A DNA stretch of 64,000 bases from FLUQ01 sp031551515 (GTDB taxonomy: Bacteria > Desulfobacterota > Desulfovibrionia > Desulfovibrionales > Desulfovibrionaceae), in assembly GCA_031551515.1 (NCBI GenBank), contig JAVBNL010000059.1:1-64000 (forward strand). The letters run 5' to 3'. The notes beneath the pieces are model-generated. The model searched no databases, was not told the DNA's origin, and worked only from the letters and a program-made list of their open reading frames with translations. The position numbers and the translations under genes are program-made. Below are positions 1 through 7,119 of this stretch, in pieces (within the stretch, counting starts at the first letter, position 1; every line of letters begins with the position of its first letter).

Positions 1-129
1 CTGGTCGAGAATGCTTTTTTGCAGTTGAAGGCGTGGCGCGGTGTCGCCACACGGTATGCCAAGAATACCGCGTCATTTCTGGCCGCCGTTCATATCAGGT
101 GCATCGCTATTTGGGCAAAAATCTATTGA
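1..129 (+). CDS. IS5-type transposase, C-terminal end (cut by window edge)
   Basis: Reading from the first base gives 42 residues and a stop. The peptide starts LVENAFLQLKAWRGVATRY and ends in a hydrophobic stretch (FLAAVHIRCIAIW). This matches the C-terminal end of IS5-family DDE transposases, where the E of the ENAF-like motif is the third catalytic acid and is followed by a basic 'ATRY' segment. The rest of the element lies left of the window, so I cannot say whether it is intact. The element's right end probably lies between the stop and about base 170, but I could not identify a terminal inverted repeat without the other end. It points toward the 3' end of the trp operon. Confidence 0.7.
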   Translation: MVENAFLQLKAWRGVATRYAKNTASFLAAVHIRCIAIWAKIY

Positions 130-173
130 CGACACTCTCTAGAGCATATTCATTTCCGATCTGCTCAACGTTT

Positions 174-202
174 CGGGGTACGCTTTTTGCGGGCATACCC
201 CG
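174..202. terminator. Hairpin downstream of trpA
   Basis: A 7-bp stem (CGGGGTA/TACCCCG) encloses a T-rich loop. It starts six bases beyond the trpA stop and lies between converging trpA and the IS transposase. It has no strong T tract on either side, so it is a probable but unconventional terminator for the trp operon. Confidence 0.4.
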
Positions 203-207
203 GAACG

Positions 208-978
208 TCACTGCCGCCAGGGCGCTATGAATTCGGCGGCCGTGCCCCCTTCTTCCAGGTGGCGCAAGAGGGCGCTGCCGAAGACCACGGCCTGGGGTTT
301 GACGGGCATGGCGACCACTTGTTTCGGGCTGTGAATGCCGAAACCCAAAGCCACGGGCAGGGCAAAGGCTTCTTGTGCCCGGCGCACGGTCTCGGCCGCC
401 TGTTCCGGCAAATTGTCGCGCACGCCGGTGGTGCCCATGACGGAAACCGCATACACATAGCCGGAAGCGGTTTTGGCATAGGCCCGCATGCGCCCTTCAT
501 CCGTATTGGGGCCCACCAGCGCGATAAGGTCCATTTTCCACTCGGCCAGGGCCGAACGCAGGGGGCCGCTTTCTTCCAGCGGCAGGTCGGGTACGATGAA
601 ACCTTGCACCCCGGCGACTTGTGCGTCAGCGGCCAGTTTTTTCAGCCCGTATTGCAGAAAGGGGTTGTAATAGCCCATCAGCACGAGACCCGCGTTCAGC
701 CGGGGGGCAAGCGCTGTCAAATCTTCAAGCAGCCGGGCCAGGCTAAAACCCGCCTCCAGCGCTTTGCGTGAAGCCTCTTCAACCACTGGGCCGTCGGCCA
801 CGGGGTCTGAAAAAGGCACGCCAATTTCAATGATATCCGCGCCGTTTTCATCAAGGCCGCGCAAAGCCTGGAAAAAACGGTCACGGTCCGGAAAGTCCGC
901 CGTAAGGAAGGGGATGAGCGCGCACCGCCCCGTCGCATTGGCTTTTCCTATACGTTGTTGCAGGGTCATGGCCTTCAT
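208..978 (-). CDS. trpA: Tryptophan synthase alpha chain
   Basis: The 256-residue product cleaves indole-3-glycerol phosphate to indole and glyceraldehyde 3-phosphate in the cytoplasmic TrpA2B2 complex. It is a TIM barrel with the catalytic Glu in IEIGVPFSDP (about residue 51), the second catalytic acid in DPVADGP, and the phosphate-binding segments GTTGVR and GFGIHS. Length is close to the family norm of about 265. Its ATG overlaps the trpB stop by four bases (ATGA), which indicates translational coupling. It is the last gene of the trp operon. No defect is visible. Confidence 0.96.
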   Translation of the reverse strand: MKAMTLQQRIGKANATGRCALIPFLTADFPDRDRFFQALRGLDENGADIIEIGVPFSDPVADGPVVEEASRKALEAGFSLARLLEDLTALAPRLNAGLVLMGYYNPFLQYGLKKLAADAQVAGVQGFIVPDLPLEESGPLRSALAEWKMDLIALVGPNTDEGRMRAYAKTASGYVYAVSVMGTTGVRDNLPEQAAETVRRAQEAFALPVALGFGIHSPKQVVAMPVKPQAVVFGSALLRHLEEGGTAAEFIAPWRQ

Positions 979-2171
979 GCCGCGCCTCCTTGAAAGACGG
1001 GAAGATGTTCGGATACGATGCCCAGGTCTTTATCACCCCTGCCGGAAAGGTTCACCACCACGTGGGCTCCTTTGGCAAAAGATTTCGGGTTGTCCAAAAC
1101 CCAGGCCAGGGCGTGGGCGGATTCCAGCGCCGGGATGATGCCTTCCGCGCGGGACAGGGTTTCAAAAGCCCGCAAGGCGGCTTCGTCATTGACGACGCGG
1201 TATTCCGCCCGGCCGATGCCGTGCAGGTAGGCGTGTTCCGGTCCCACGCCGGGATAATCCAGCCCGGCGGAAACGGAATGGGAAGGTTCGATCTGTCCCT
1301 CTTTGCTCTGCAACAGCATGCTGTATTGCCCGTGCAGCACGCCGGGCCAGCCCAAGTTGATGGGGGCGGAGTTGTAGCAGCCCGGTTCTCCCGTGCCGCC
1401 CGCCTCAATGCCGATCAGACGCACGCGGCTTGCCGCCGGGTCGACGGTAAAGGGGTAAAACATGCCGATGGCGTTGGATCCGCCGCCGACGCAGGCCAGC
1501 ACGGCATCGGGCAAGCGGCCGATTTGCCGCAGGGTTTGTGCCTTGGTTTCTTCGCCTATGACCGCTTGCAGGTCGCGCACCAGCGTGGGGAAAGGGTGCG
1601 GCCCGGCGGCCGTGCCGAAGCAATAATGCGTGTCGGCTTGTTCCGCTATCCAGGCGCGCAGGGCTTCGTTGATGGCGTCTTTGAGGGTTTGCGTGCCGCT
1701 TTGCACGGGCACGACCTTGGCTCCCATCAATTTCATGCGGGCTACGTTAGAGGCCTGACGCTCCACATCCACCGCGCCCATGTAAATGGTGCAGCCCATG
1801 CCCAGTTTTGCCGCGGCGGCGGCGGTGGCGACGCCGTGCTGGCCCGCGCCCGTTTCAGCCAGCAGGTTCTTCTTGCCCATGTGCCTGGCCAAAAGAGCCT
1901 GGCCCAGCGTGTTGTTCATCTTGTGCGCGCCGGTATGCAGCAAGTCTTCACGTTTGAGCCACAAGGTGAACCCCAGATCTTGCGACAGCGTCTCGCACAG
2001 CGTCAGGGGCGTGGGCCTGCCCGCGAAATGGTGTAACAAATCCGCCAGCTCCCGCCGGAACCCTTGCCCCGGCAGAATTTCCGCGCAGGCTTGTTCCAGT
2101 TCCCGTAAAGGAGGAATGAGCAGTTCGGGCACAAACTGCCCGCCGAAATCTCCGAAATAGCCTTTTTTCAT
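975..2171 (-). CDS. trpB: Tryptophan synthase beta chain
   Basis: The 398-residue PLP enzyme condenses indole with L-serine to give tryptophan. The PLP lysine is in HTGAHKMNN (about residue 88), the phosphate-binding loop is GGGSNAIG and the active-site Glu is in the LAETGAGQHG segment. It is the standard TrpB1 form that pairs with TrpA, not the longer TrpB2 type. Its ATG overlaps the trpF stop and its stop overlaps trpA, so the three genes are tightly coupled. Confidence 0.97.
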   Translation of the reverse strand: MKKGYFGDFGGQFVPELLIPPLRELEQACAEILPGQGFRRELADLLHHFAGRPTPLTLCETLSQDLGFTLWLKREDLLHTGAHKMNNTLGQALLARHMGKKNLLAETGAGQHGVATAAAAAKLGMGCTIYMGAVDVERQASNVARMKLMGAKVVPVQSGTQTLKDAINEALRAWIAEQADTHYCFGTAAGPHPFPTLVRDLQAVIGEETKAQTLRQIGRLPDAVLACVGGGSNAIGMFYPFTVDPAASRVRLIGIEAGGTGEPGCYNSAPINLGWPGVLHGQYSMLLQSKEGQIEPSHSVSAGLDYPGVGPEHAYLHGIGRAEYRVVNDEAALRAFETLSRAEGIIPALESAHALAWVLDNPKSFAKGAHVVVNLSGRGDKDLGIVSEHLPVFQGGAA

Positions 2172-2818
2172 AAGAGCGCCTCCGTAGCGTGCCCGGCCGG
2201 AAGGCCGGATAATTGTGTGACAAGCGTGAACGCGGCATGGAGCAGGGCATGGTCTTTGACGCCGGGCGCGGATTCCAGGGCGGAATTCATATCCACCCCG
2301 CCAGGGGAACAGGCGGCCAACGCCGGGGCCAGCGTCTGGGGACCCAGTCCCCCGGCCAGCAGCCAGGGCCTGGGGCAGGCAAGGTTTTGCAGCGTTTCCC
2401 AGGACAAAGTTCGGCCGCTGCCCCCGCCGCCGGCTCCCGCATCCAGCAAAAAATACGCGCAGACCGGCGCGAAGCGTTCAAACTCCCGCGCCAGTTCTTG
2501 GGGTGACACGCTGCCGGGCCACAGGGTCTTGATGACCCGTTCCGGCCCCACGGCGCGGCAAAAGGCCGGGTCTTCCCCGCCGTGCAGTTGGACCATGTCC
2601 AGGCTGGCCTGCCGGGCCACATCGCGTACCGTGCTCAAATCAGCCCCGGCGAACACGCCCACCCGCCGGGCGTTGCCCCGGGGCAGCGCGGCCGCCGCTT
2701 GCGGCGCGACAAAGCGGGGACTTGCGGGCGCGAAGATGAAGCCGGTGAAATCCGCCTTCAGCGCAAGGCAGAGGGCTACATCTTCCGGCCGGGTCAGGCC
2801 GCAGACTTTACGCAGCAT
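2168..2818 (-). CDS. trpF: Phosphoribosylanthranilate isomerase
   Basis: TrpF catalyses the Amadori rearrangement of N-(5-phosphoribosyl)anthranilate to CdRP, step three of the pathway. The N-terminus MLRKVCGLTRPEDV carries the catalytic Cys of the K-[IV]-CG motif. Later segments include VQLHGGED and LLAGGLGPQTL, where the general-acid Asp is expected in the LLDAGAGG region. I chose the ATG at 2818 because a GGAGGG Shine-Dalgarno lies just upstream; an in-frame ATG five codons earlier would absorb it. About 216 residues, normal size. It overlaps the end of trpC by 11 bases and is a separate gene rather than a trpCF fusion. Confidence 0.93.
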   Translation of the reverse strand: MLRKVCGLTRPEDVALCLALKADFTGFIFAPASPRFVAPQAAAALPRGNARRVGVFAGADLSTVRDVARQASLDMVQLHGGEDPAFCRAVGPERVIKTLWPGSVSPQELAREFERFAPVCAYFLLDAGAGGGGSGRTLSWETLQNLACPRPWLLAGGLGPQTLAPALAACSPGGVDMNSALESAPGVKDHALLHAAFTLVTQLSGLPAGHATEALL

Positions 2819-3590
2819 CTCGGCTCCCTCCATGCAGCAGCGCGGCCAGGCCCGCGCCGGGATCGTCCTTGTCCATCAGTGAAGAACCTATCAGCGCGGC
2901 GTCAAAGCCGAGGGCCAGCAAATCTTCCAACTCTTCCCGCCCGGTTATGCCGCTGGCCGTGATCCAGAATTCGCCGGGCTGTTTGAAGGCGGCCAGCCGG
3001 CGGGAAAGGGCTAGGTCCACGGTCAGGGTATCAAGGTCGCGGTTGTTGACCTGAATGACGGGGGCGCCCGCGTCTCTGGCTCGCGCCAGGTCCGTTTCGT
3101 CGAAAACTTCCGTCACCGGCTCAAGGCCCAGGTCCTGGCAACGGAAAATCAGCGCGCGCAGCATGGCGTCGTCAAGCATGCGGGCGATAAGCAGCACGGC
3201 GGAGGCGGGTGTTGCGGCCGTTTCCACCACTTGCAGGGGGTGCAGGATGAAATCCTTGCGCAACAGCGGCAGACCCGCCCCGGCCATACGTTCAAGAAAG
3301 GCCGTGTCGCCCTTGAAGTATTCGCGTTCCGTCAATACGGAGAGCGCCCCGGCGCCGGCTTTCGCGTACGATTCCGCCGCCTGTTCCGGCATGACGCCAA
3401 GGTTGATGTCGCCCCTGGAAGGGGAGGCGCGCTTGTATTCCGCAATAACCGCCAACGGGGCCTTGGCCTGCAAAGCGCCGATGAACGAGGGGCGTTCACC
3501 GTCAAACGGGAGCGGTATGTCACCTTGCATGGCAAGCTGTTGCAGCGCGGCTATTTCCGATGTTTTGGCCTGGCGGAAACGATCAAGCAT
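2808..3590 (-). CDS. trpC: Indole-3-glycerol phosphate synthase
   Basis: TrpC decarboxylates and cyclises CdRP to indole-3-glycerol phosphate. The 260-residue TIM barrel has the family signatures AEYKRASPSRG (substrate-binding Lys and Ser), LLRKDFI (catalytic Lys), VTEVFDETD, VNNRDL and ASGIT. It is monofunctional and overlaps both neighbours, trpGD upstream by 8 bases and trpF downstream by 11. No anomalies. Confidence 0.96.
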   Translation of the reverse strand: MLDRFRQAKTSEIAALQQLAMQGDIPLPFDGERPSFIGALQAKAPLAVIAEYKRASPSRGDINLGVMPEQAAESYAKAGAGALSVLTEREYFKGDTAFLERMAGAGLPLLRKDFILHPLQVVETAATPASAVLLIARMLDDAMLRALIFRCQDLGLEPVTEVFDETDLARARDAGAPVIQVNNRDLDTLTVDLALSRRLAAFKQPGEFWITASGITGREELEDLLALGFDAALIGSSLMDKDDPGAGLAALLHGGSRDAA

Positions 3591-5259
3591 GGCAAAATCT
3601 CCTTCCTGCGCCGCTGTTGACGGCGTTTACGGCATACCGCATTGCCTTTTGCATGCGCGGTTTGTTGTAGCCCCGTTCCGGATCCACTGTTTCGTCTCCC
3701 CGTTTTTCAGAATCCAGCAGGTACAGCGCCAGGCCCAGGTTCAGGGCCAGCATGTCGCGCATGGCTTTGGGGCCTTCACCGCGCAGAATGCCGCGCAGTA
3801 CGGCGGCTGCCTGTTCCGGCCCTTCCACCGCCAGTTCTTGCTCCGTGCAGGGGGCGATGCCGTATTCCGCCGGGTCCAGACGTCCGGGCCGGGTTTGCGT
3901 GTCATGCACAAAGACCAGTTCGGCCGGGCCCAGGGGGCTTATTTCGTCATAGCCCCCGGCCCCGCGCACCACCGCGCCCGTGCCGCCGCCCGCGCGGGCC
4001 AGGGTTGCGGCCATAAGAGGCAGCTGGCGTGAATCGGGCACGCCGAAAAGATGGTGGGTGGGCCGGGCCGGGTTGACCAGTGGGCCGAGAATGTTGAACA
4101 GGGTGCGCACGCCCAACTCGCGCCGCACGGGCATGATGTGGCGAAAGGCTGGGTGGTAGCGGGGGGCGAAAAGAAAGACGAAGCCTTCCCGCTCCAGCGT
4201 TTTGGGCACGGCTTCGGGTGGGGTGTCCAGGGGGATGCCGAGCTGCTCAAGCACGTCCGCGCTGCCGCAGCGCGAGGAAACGGAGCGGTTGCCGTGCTTG
4301 AGCACCTTGTGCCCCATGCCCGCCAAGGTCAGGGCCGTGGCCGTGGAGCAGTTGAACGAATTTTTGCCGTCGCCGCCCGTGCCCACGATGTCGATGACCG
4401 CGCCGGAAACGGCAGGCACGGGTATGGCCCTATCCAGCACGGCGTTGACCGCTTCGCCCACTTCGTCAGGTGTTTCGCCTTTGGCCCGCAGACCCAGCAG
4501 CAGCGCCCCGGCCTGCGAGGGTGAAAGCTCGCCGTCCATCAGCCGGGCAAAGGCTTCGGCCGCCTCTTCCACACTGAGGTCTTTGCCCCGGGCCAGGTTT
4601 TCGATAATGGCGGCCATCTGCATGGGCGCGCGGGCGCGGGGTTTCATGCGGATTTCCACCTGGTTTTCCGGCGAAGCCAGCAGGGCGGAGGGGAAGTTGG
4701 CCAAAAGCCGCGCCCCCTCGGGCGTCAGCACGGATTCGGGGTGAAACTGCACCCCGGCCCAAGGCCGGTCGCGAAAGCGCAGGCCCATGACGTCGCCGCT
4801 TGCAAGGGAACTTCCTGCGCGGGCGGTGACCAGCAGTTTTTCCGGCGCGTCTTCGGCCCGCACCAGCAACGAGTGGTAACGGCCCACCAGCATGCCTTGC
4901 GGCAGGCCGGAAAAGAGCCCGGCCCCGTCATGCGCGATGGCCGACTGTTTGCCGTGCATGACCTGCGCGCCCACTTCCACGCGGGCGCCCGCGAAGTACC
5001 CCAAAATCTGGTGGCCCAGGCAGACGCCCAGCACGGGGATTTGCGACGGCAGGGTGGTCAGAAAATCAAGGCACAGCCCGGCGGCGCGGGGGTGGCCCGG
5101 CCCCGGCGAGATGCAGACCATAGCCAGGTCCGGCCGTTTGGCCATATCCGGCAAGGCCGGGTCGTCGTTTTTCACCACCACCGGCTCACGGCCCAGTTGC
5201 ATGAAGGCCTGAACCAGATTGAAGGTGAAAGAGTCGTAGTTGTCTATCAGCAGAAACAT
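3583..5259 (-). CDS. trpGD: Fused anthranilate synthase glutaminase (TrpG) and anthranilate phosphoribosyltransferase (TrpD)
   Basis: The 558-residue bifunctional protein has two domains. Residues about 1-195 are a class I glutamine amidotransferase that supplies ammonia to TrpE: MFLLIDNYDSF start, SPGPGHP, nucleophile Cys in GVCLGHQ, His-Glu in QFHPES. Residues about 215-558 are TrpD, which joins anthranilate to PRPP: GTGGDGKNSFN, STATA, HGNRSVSS and FNILGPLVNP. The start at 5259 begins the typical TrpG N-terminus and has AAGGAGACGC just upstream; the frame stays open 20 codons further 5' but that part is not TrpG-like. The same G-D fusion is known from E. coli and others. A 143-base gap with a repeat separates it from trpE. 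Confidence 0.94.
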   Translation of the reverse strand: MFLLIDNYDSFTFNLVQAFMQLGREPVVVKNDDPALPDMAKRPDLAMVCISPGPGHPRAAGLCLDFLTTLPSQIPVLGVCLGHQILGYFAGARVEVGAQVMHGKQSAIAHDGAGLFSGLPQGMLVGRYHSLLVRAEDAPEKLLVTARAGSSLASGDVMGLRFRDRPWAGVQFHPESVLTPEGARLLANFPSALLASPENQVEIRMKPRARAPMQMAAIIENLARGKDLSVEEAAEAFARLMDGELSPSQAGALLLGLRAKGETPDEVGEAVNAVLDRAIPVPAVSGAVIDIVGTGGDGKNSFNCSTATALTLAGMGHKVLKHGNRSVSSRCGSADVLEQLGIPLDTPPEAVPKTLEREGFVFLFAPRYHPAFRHIMPVRRELGVRTLFNILGPLVNPARPTHHLFGVPDSRQLPLMAATLARAGGGTGAVVRGAGGYDEISPLGPAELVFVHDTQTRPGRLDPAEYGIAPCTEQELAVEGPEQAAAVLRGILRGEGPKAMRDMLALNLGLALYLLDSEKRGDETVDPERGYNKPRMQKAMRYAVNAVNSGAGRRFCHA

Positions 5260-5296
5260 AGCGTCTCCTTTATATATGCACTGAGTGGCTCCGCCC

Positions 5297-5398
5297 CTCA
5301 GATTCCCCGGCAGGGGCATGATGCCCCTGCACCCCCATTATGTGGGGTCAAGGGGGTTCACCCCCCTTGCGGGGTCCGGGGCAGCGCCCCGGCAGGCT
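5297..5398. repeat. C/G-rich palindromic intergenic repeat, copy 1
   Basis: The trpE-trpGD gap is built of nested palindromes: GCAGGGGCAT/ATGCCCCTGC, then AAGGGGG/CCCCCTT, then CCGGGGC/GCCCCGG. Related sequences occur at 35398-35453, 42115-42186 and 61349-61406. It is likely a dispersed repeat that would also form strong RNA hairpins inside the trp transcript. The exact ends are a guess. Confidence 0.5.
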
Positions 5399-5402
5399 TT
5401 CG

Positions 5403-6836
5403 TTAATCCGCCGCTTCTTCGCCCAGCACCACGTTTCTGATGACCCGGGCTTTGGCGCAGCATTCTTTCCATTCCATTTCCGGCACGGAATCGTGCACGA
5501 TGCCCGCCCCGGCCTGCCAGCGCACCTGGCCTTCGCGCACCCACAGGCTGCGGATGGTGATGCCGAGGTCAAGGTTCACGCCGTCCGCATCCAGCCCCAG
5601 CCAGCCGATGGCCCCGGCGTAAGGCCCGCGCGGGCACTGCTCTTCTTGCGCCACCAGATCCATGGCCCGCACCTTGGGCGCGCCGCTGACCGTGCCCGCG
5701 GGAAAGGCGGCGGTGAGCACATCCAGAGCGTCCAGGCCGGGGGCAAGCCGCGCGCTGATGCGCGAGGTCAGGTGCATGACGTGGGAAAAGCGCTCCACTT
5801 CCATGAACCGCTCCAATTTTACGCTGCCGGGGGCGGCGATGCGGCCCAGGTCGTTGCGGCCGAGGTCCACCAGCATGACGTGTTCTGCTTTTTCTTTGGG
5901 GTCTTGCAACAGTTCGTCGCCGAACAGGGCGTCTTCGGCCAGGTCGCGGCTGCGCGGCCGGGTGCCCGCGATGGGGCACAGGCGTAGCTTGTCCGCTTCG
6001 CAGGTGACCAGCACTTCGGGCGAAGAGCCCAGCAGCACGCCGTTCACGGGGCCGGGCAAGCGCATATAAAACATGTAGGGAGAGGGGTTTACCCGGCGCA
6101 GCCGCCGGTACAGATTGAAGGGGCTTTCGGTCAGCGGCGCGCTGAAGGGGGTTGAAAGCACCACCTGGATGGCTTCGCCCTGGCGAATCTGTTCTTTGAT
6201 GCGGGCCACGGCGGCGGTGTAGCCTGCTTCACCCGCCAGCGGCGGGGGGCTTGCCGGGGCGGCGAAAGACAGGGCGCCATCGCCGGCCGGGGCCGCCGGG
6301 GACCCCTGGAGCAGGGGGGCCATTTCGCGCCCGTCCAGGCGCAGGCCGATGCGGGTGATGCGGTTATAGCCGTGGTCAAAGACGATGAGGGCGCCCGGCA
6401 GAACAAGACAGGCCTCGGCCTGTTCGGACGGCAAAACGGATGCCAGTTTGGGCTCCAGCAGGCCAGCGAGGCCGTAGCCCAGATACCCGTATAGCGCGCG
6501 GGTGATGGGAGGCTGTTCCTGCCCGGGTTCGCTTGATTTTTCGATATGCAGCGCGGCCATAAGCTCACGCAGGCCCTGAACAAAGGGCTTGCCGTTCAGA
6601 TCAAGCAGGGGGGCAAGGCTTTTGTCCGCTGTCGCGACGTGCAGCAGGCCTTGGCGGCAAGATGCGGCCAGAATGAAATCGGCGGCGATGATGCTGTAAC
6701 GGCCCCAGCGGCCATCCACCTCGGCGCTTTCGAGCAAAATGCCCTGCCTTTCGCCCACCAGGCGGATGAAAAGGCCCACCGGGGTTTCAAGGTCGCTATC
6801 CAGAAGGGTGCTGTGCTGGGTGAAACAAATGCGCAT
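5403..6836 (-). CDS. trpE: Anthranilate synthase component I
   Basis: The 477-residue enzyme converts chorismate to anthranilate using ammonia from the TrpG domain encoded next. The N-terminal segment ILLESAEVDGRWGRYS contains the LLES element that binds inhibitory tryptophan in the family, so feedback inhibition is expected. The C-terminal chorismate-binding domain shows SSPEVLV, PIAGTRPR, MLVDLGRND, FPAGTVSGAPKVRAM and YAGAIGW. It is the first structural gene after the attenuator. It lacks the regions that would mark it as PabB or a TrpEG fusion. Length is slightly under E. coli TrpE (520). Confidence 0.95.
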   Translation of the reverse strand: MRICFTQHSTLLDSDLETPVGLFIRLVGERQGILLESAEVDGRWGRYSIIAADFILAASCRQGLLHVATADKSLAPLLDLNGKPFVQGLRELMAALHIEKSSEPGQEQPPITRALYGYLGYGLAGLLEPKLASVLPSEQAEACLVLPGALIVFDHGYNRITRIGLRLDGREMAPLLQGSPAAPAGDGALSFAAPASPPPLAGEAGYTAAVARIKEQIRQGEAIQVVLSTPFSAPLTESPFNLYRRLRRVNPSPYMFYMRLPGPVNGVLLGSSPEVLVTCEADKLRLCPIAGTRPRSRDLAEDALFGDELLQDPKEKAEHVMLVDLGRNDLGRIAAPGSVKLERFMEVERFSHVMHLTSRISARLAPGLDALDVLTAAFPAGTVSGAPKVRAMDLVAQEEQCPRGPYAGAIGWLGLDADGVNLDLGITIRSLWVREGQVRWQAGAGIVHDSVPEMEWKECCAKARVIRNVVLGEEAAD

Positions 6837-6884
6837 ACGGGCTCCTTAAATTCCGGGGCGCGCCGCGCGCTCCGGCCCGTATGG

Positions 6885-6921
6885 CAATAGAAAAGGGGCC
6901 GCAGCGCTTGGCCGCGGCCCC
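6885..6921 (-). terminator. trp attenuator: Rho-independent terminator in the trp leader
   Basis: On the minus strand GGGGCCGC, an 11-base loop and GCGGCCCC form a perfect 8-bp stem followed by TTTTCTATT. It lies between the leader-peptide stop (6945) and trpE (6836), where transcription attenuation requires it. The upstream strand GGCCGCG (6913-6919) can alternatively pair with CGCGGTC (6960-6966) inside the leader coding sequence, which would act as an antiterminator when a ribosome stalls at the Trp codons. Confidence 0.85.
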
Positions 6922-6944
6922 TGATTGCAATCCTGTAACTAGCG

Positions 6945-7058
6945 TCAGGCGTGAATCATGACCGCGCGAAAAGAGCCTTGCCACCAAAGACCACGGGAAG
7001 AGACACCCATAAGGGTGAAACTGCGGGAGGGGGAAAGGGTACGGGTCATAATCATCAT
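6945..7058 (-). CDS. trpL: trp operon leader peptide with tandem Trp codons
   Basis: This 37-codon frame has adjacent TGG TGG codons (residues 25-26; bases 6981-6986) in the context RGLWWQGSF and stops at TGA 6945. The start ATGATGATTATG at 7058 follows CAGGAAAGC, a good Shine-Dalgarno; internal ATGs at codons 4 and 17 are alternatives. Two consecutive Trp codons in a short frame just before a terminator and trpE is the classical layout of ribosome-mediated attenuation. When charged tRNA-Trp is scarce the ribosome would stall there and free the downstream antiterminator strand. The frame is too short for most gene finders and would usually go unannotated. Confidence 0.82.
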   Translation of the reverse strand: MMIMTRTLSPSRSFTLMGVSSRGLWWQGSFRAVMIHA

Positions 7059-7081
7059 TGCTTTCCTGAGTTGTTTCGGAA

Positions 7082-7110
7082 CAGATATATGCTTTTTAAA
7101 TCACACGCAA
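7082..7110 (-). promoter_or_regulatory. Candidate trp promoter
   Basis: Between the ggt stop and trpL the minus strand carries TTGCGT (7105-7110) and, 17 bases on, TATCTG (7082-7087), overlapping an alternative TATATC. The surrounding 40 bases are AT-rich compared with the genes. I found no clear TrpR-like operator. The match to sigma-70 consensus is modest. Confidence 0.35.
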
Positions 7111-7119
7111 GAGGTAATA

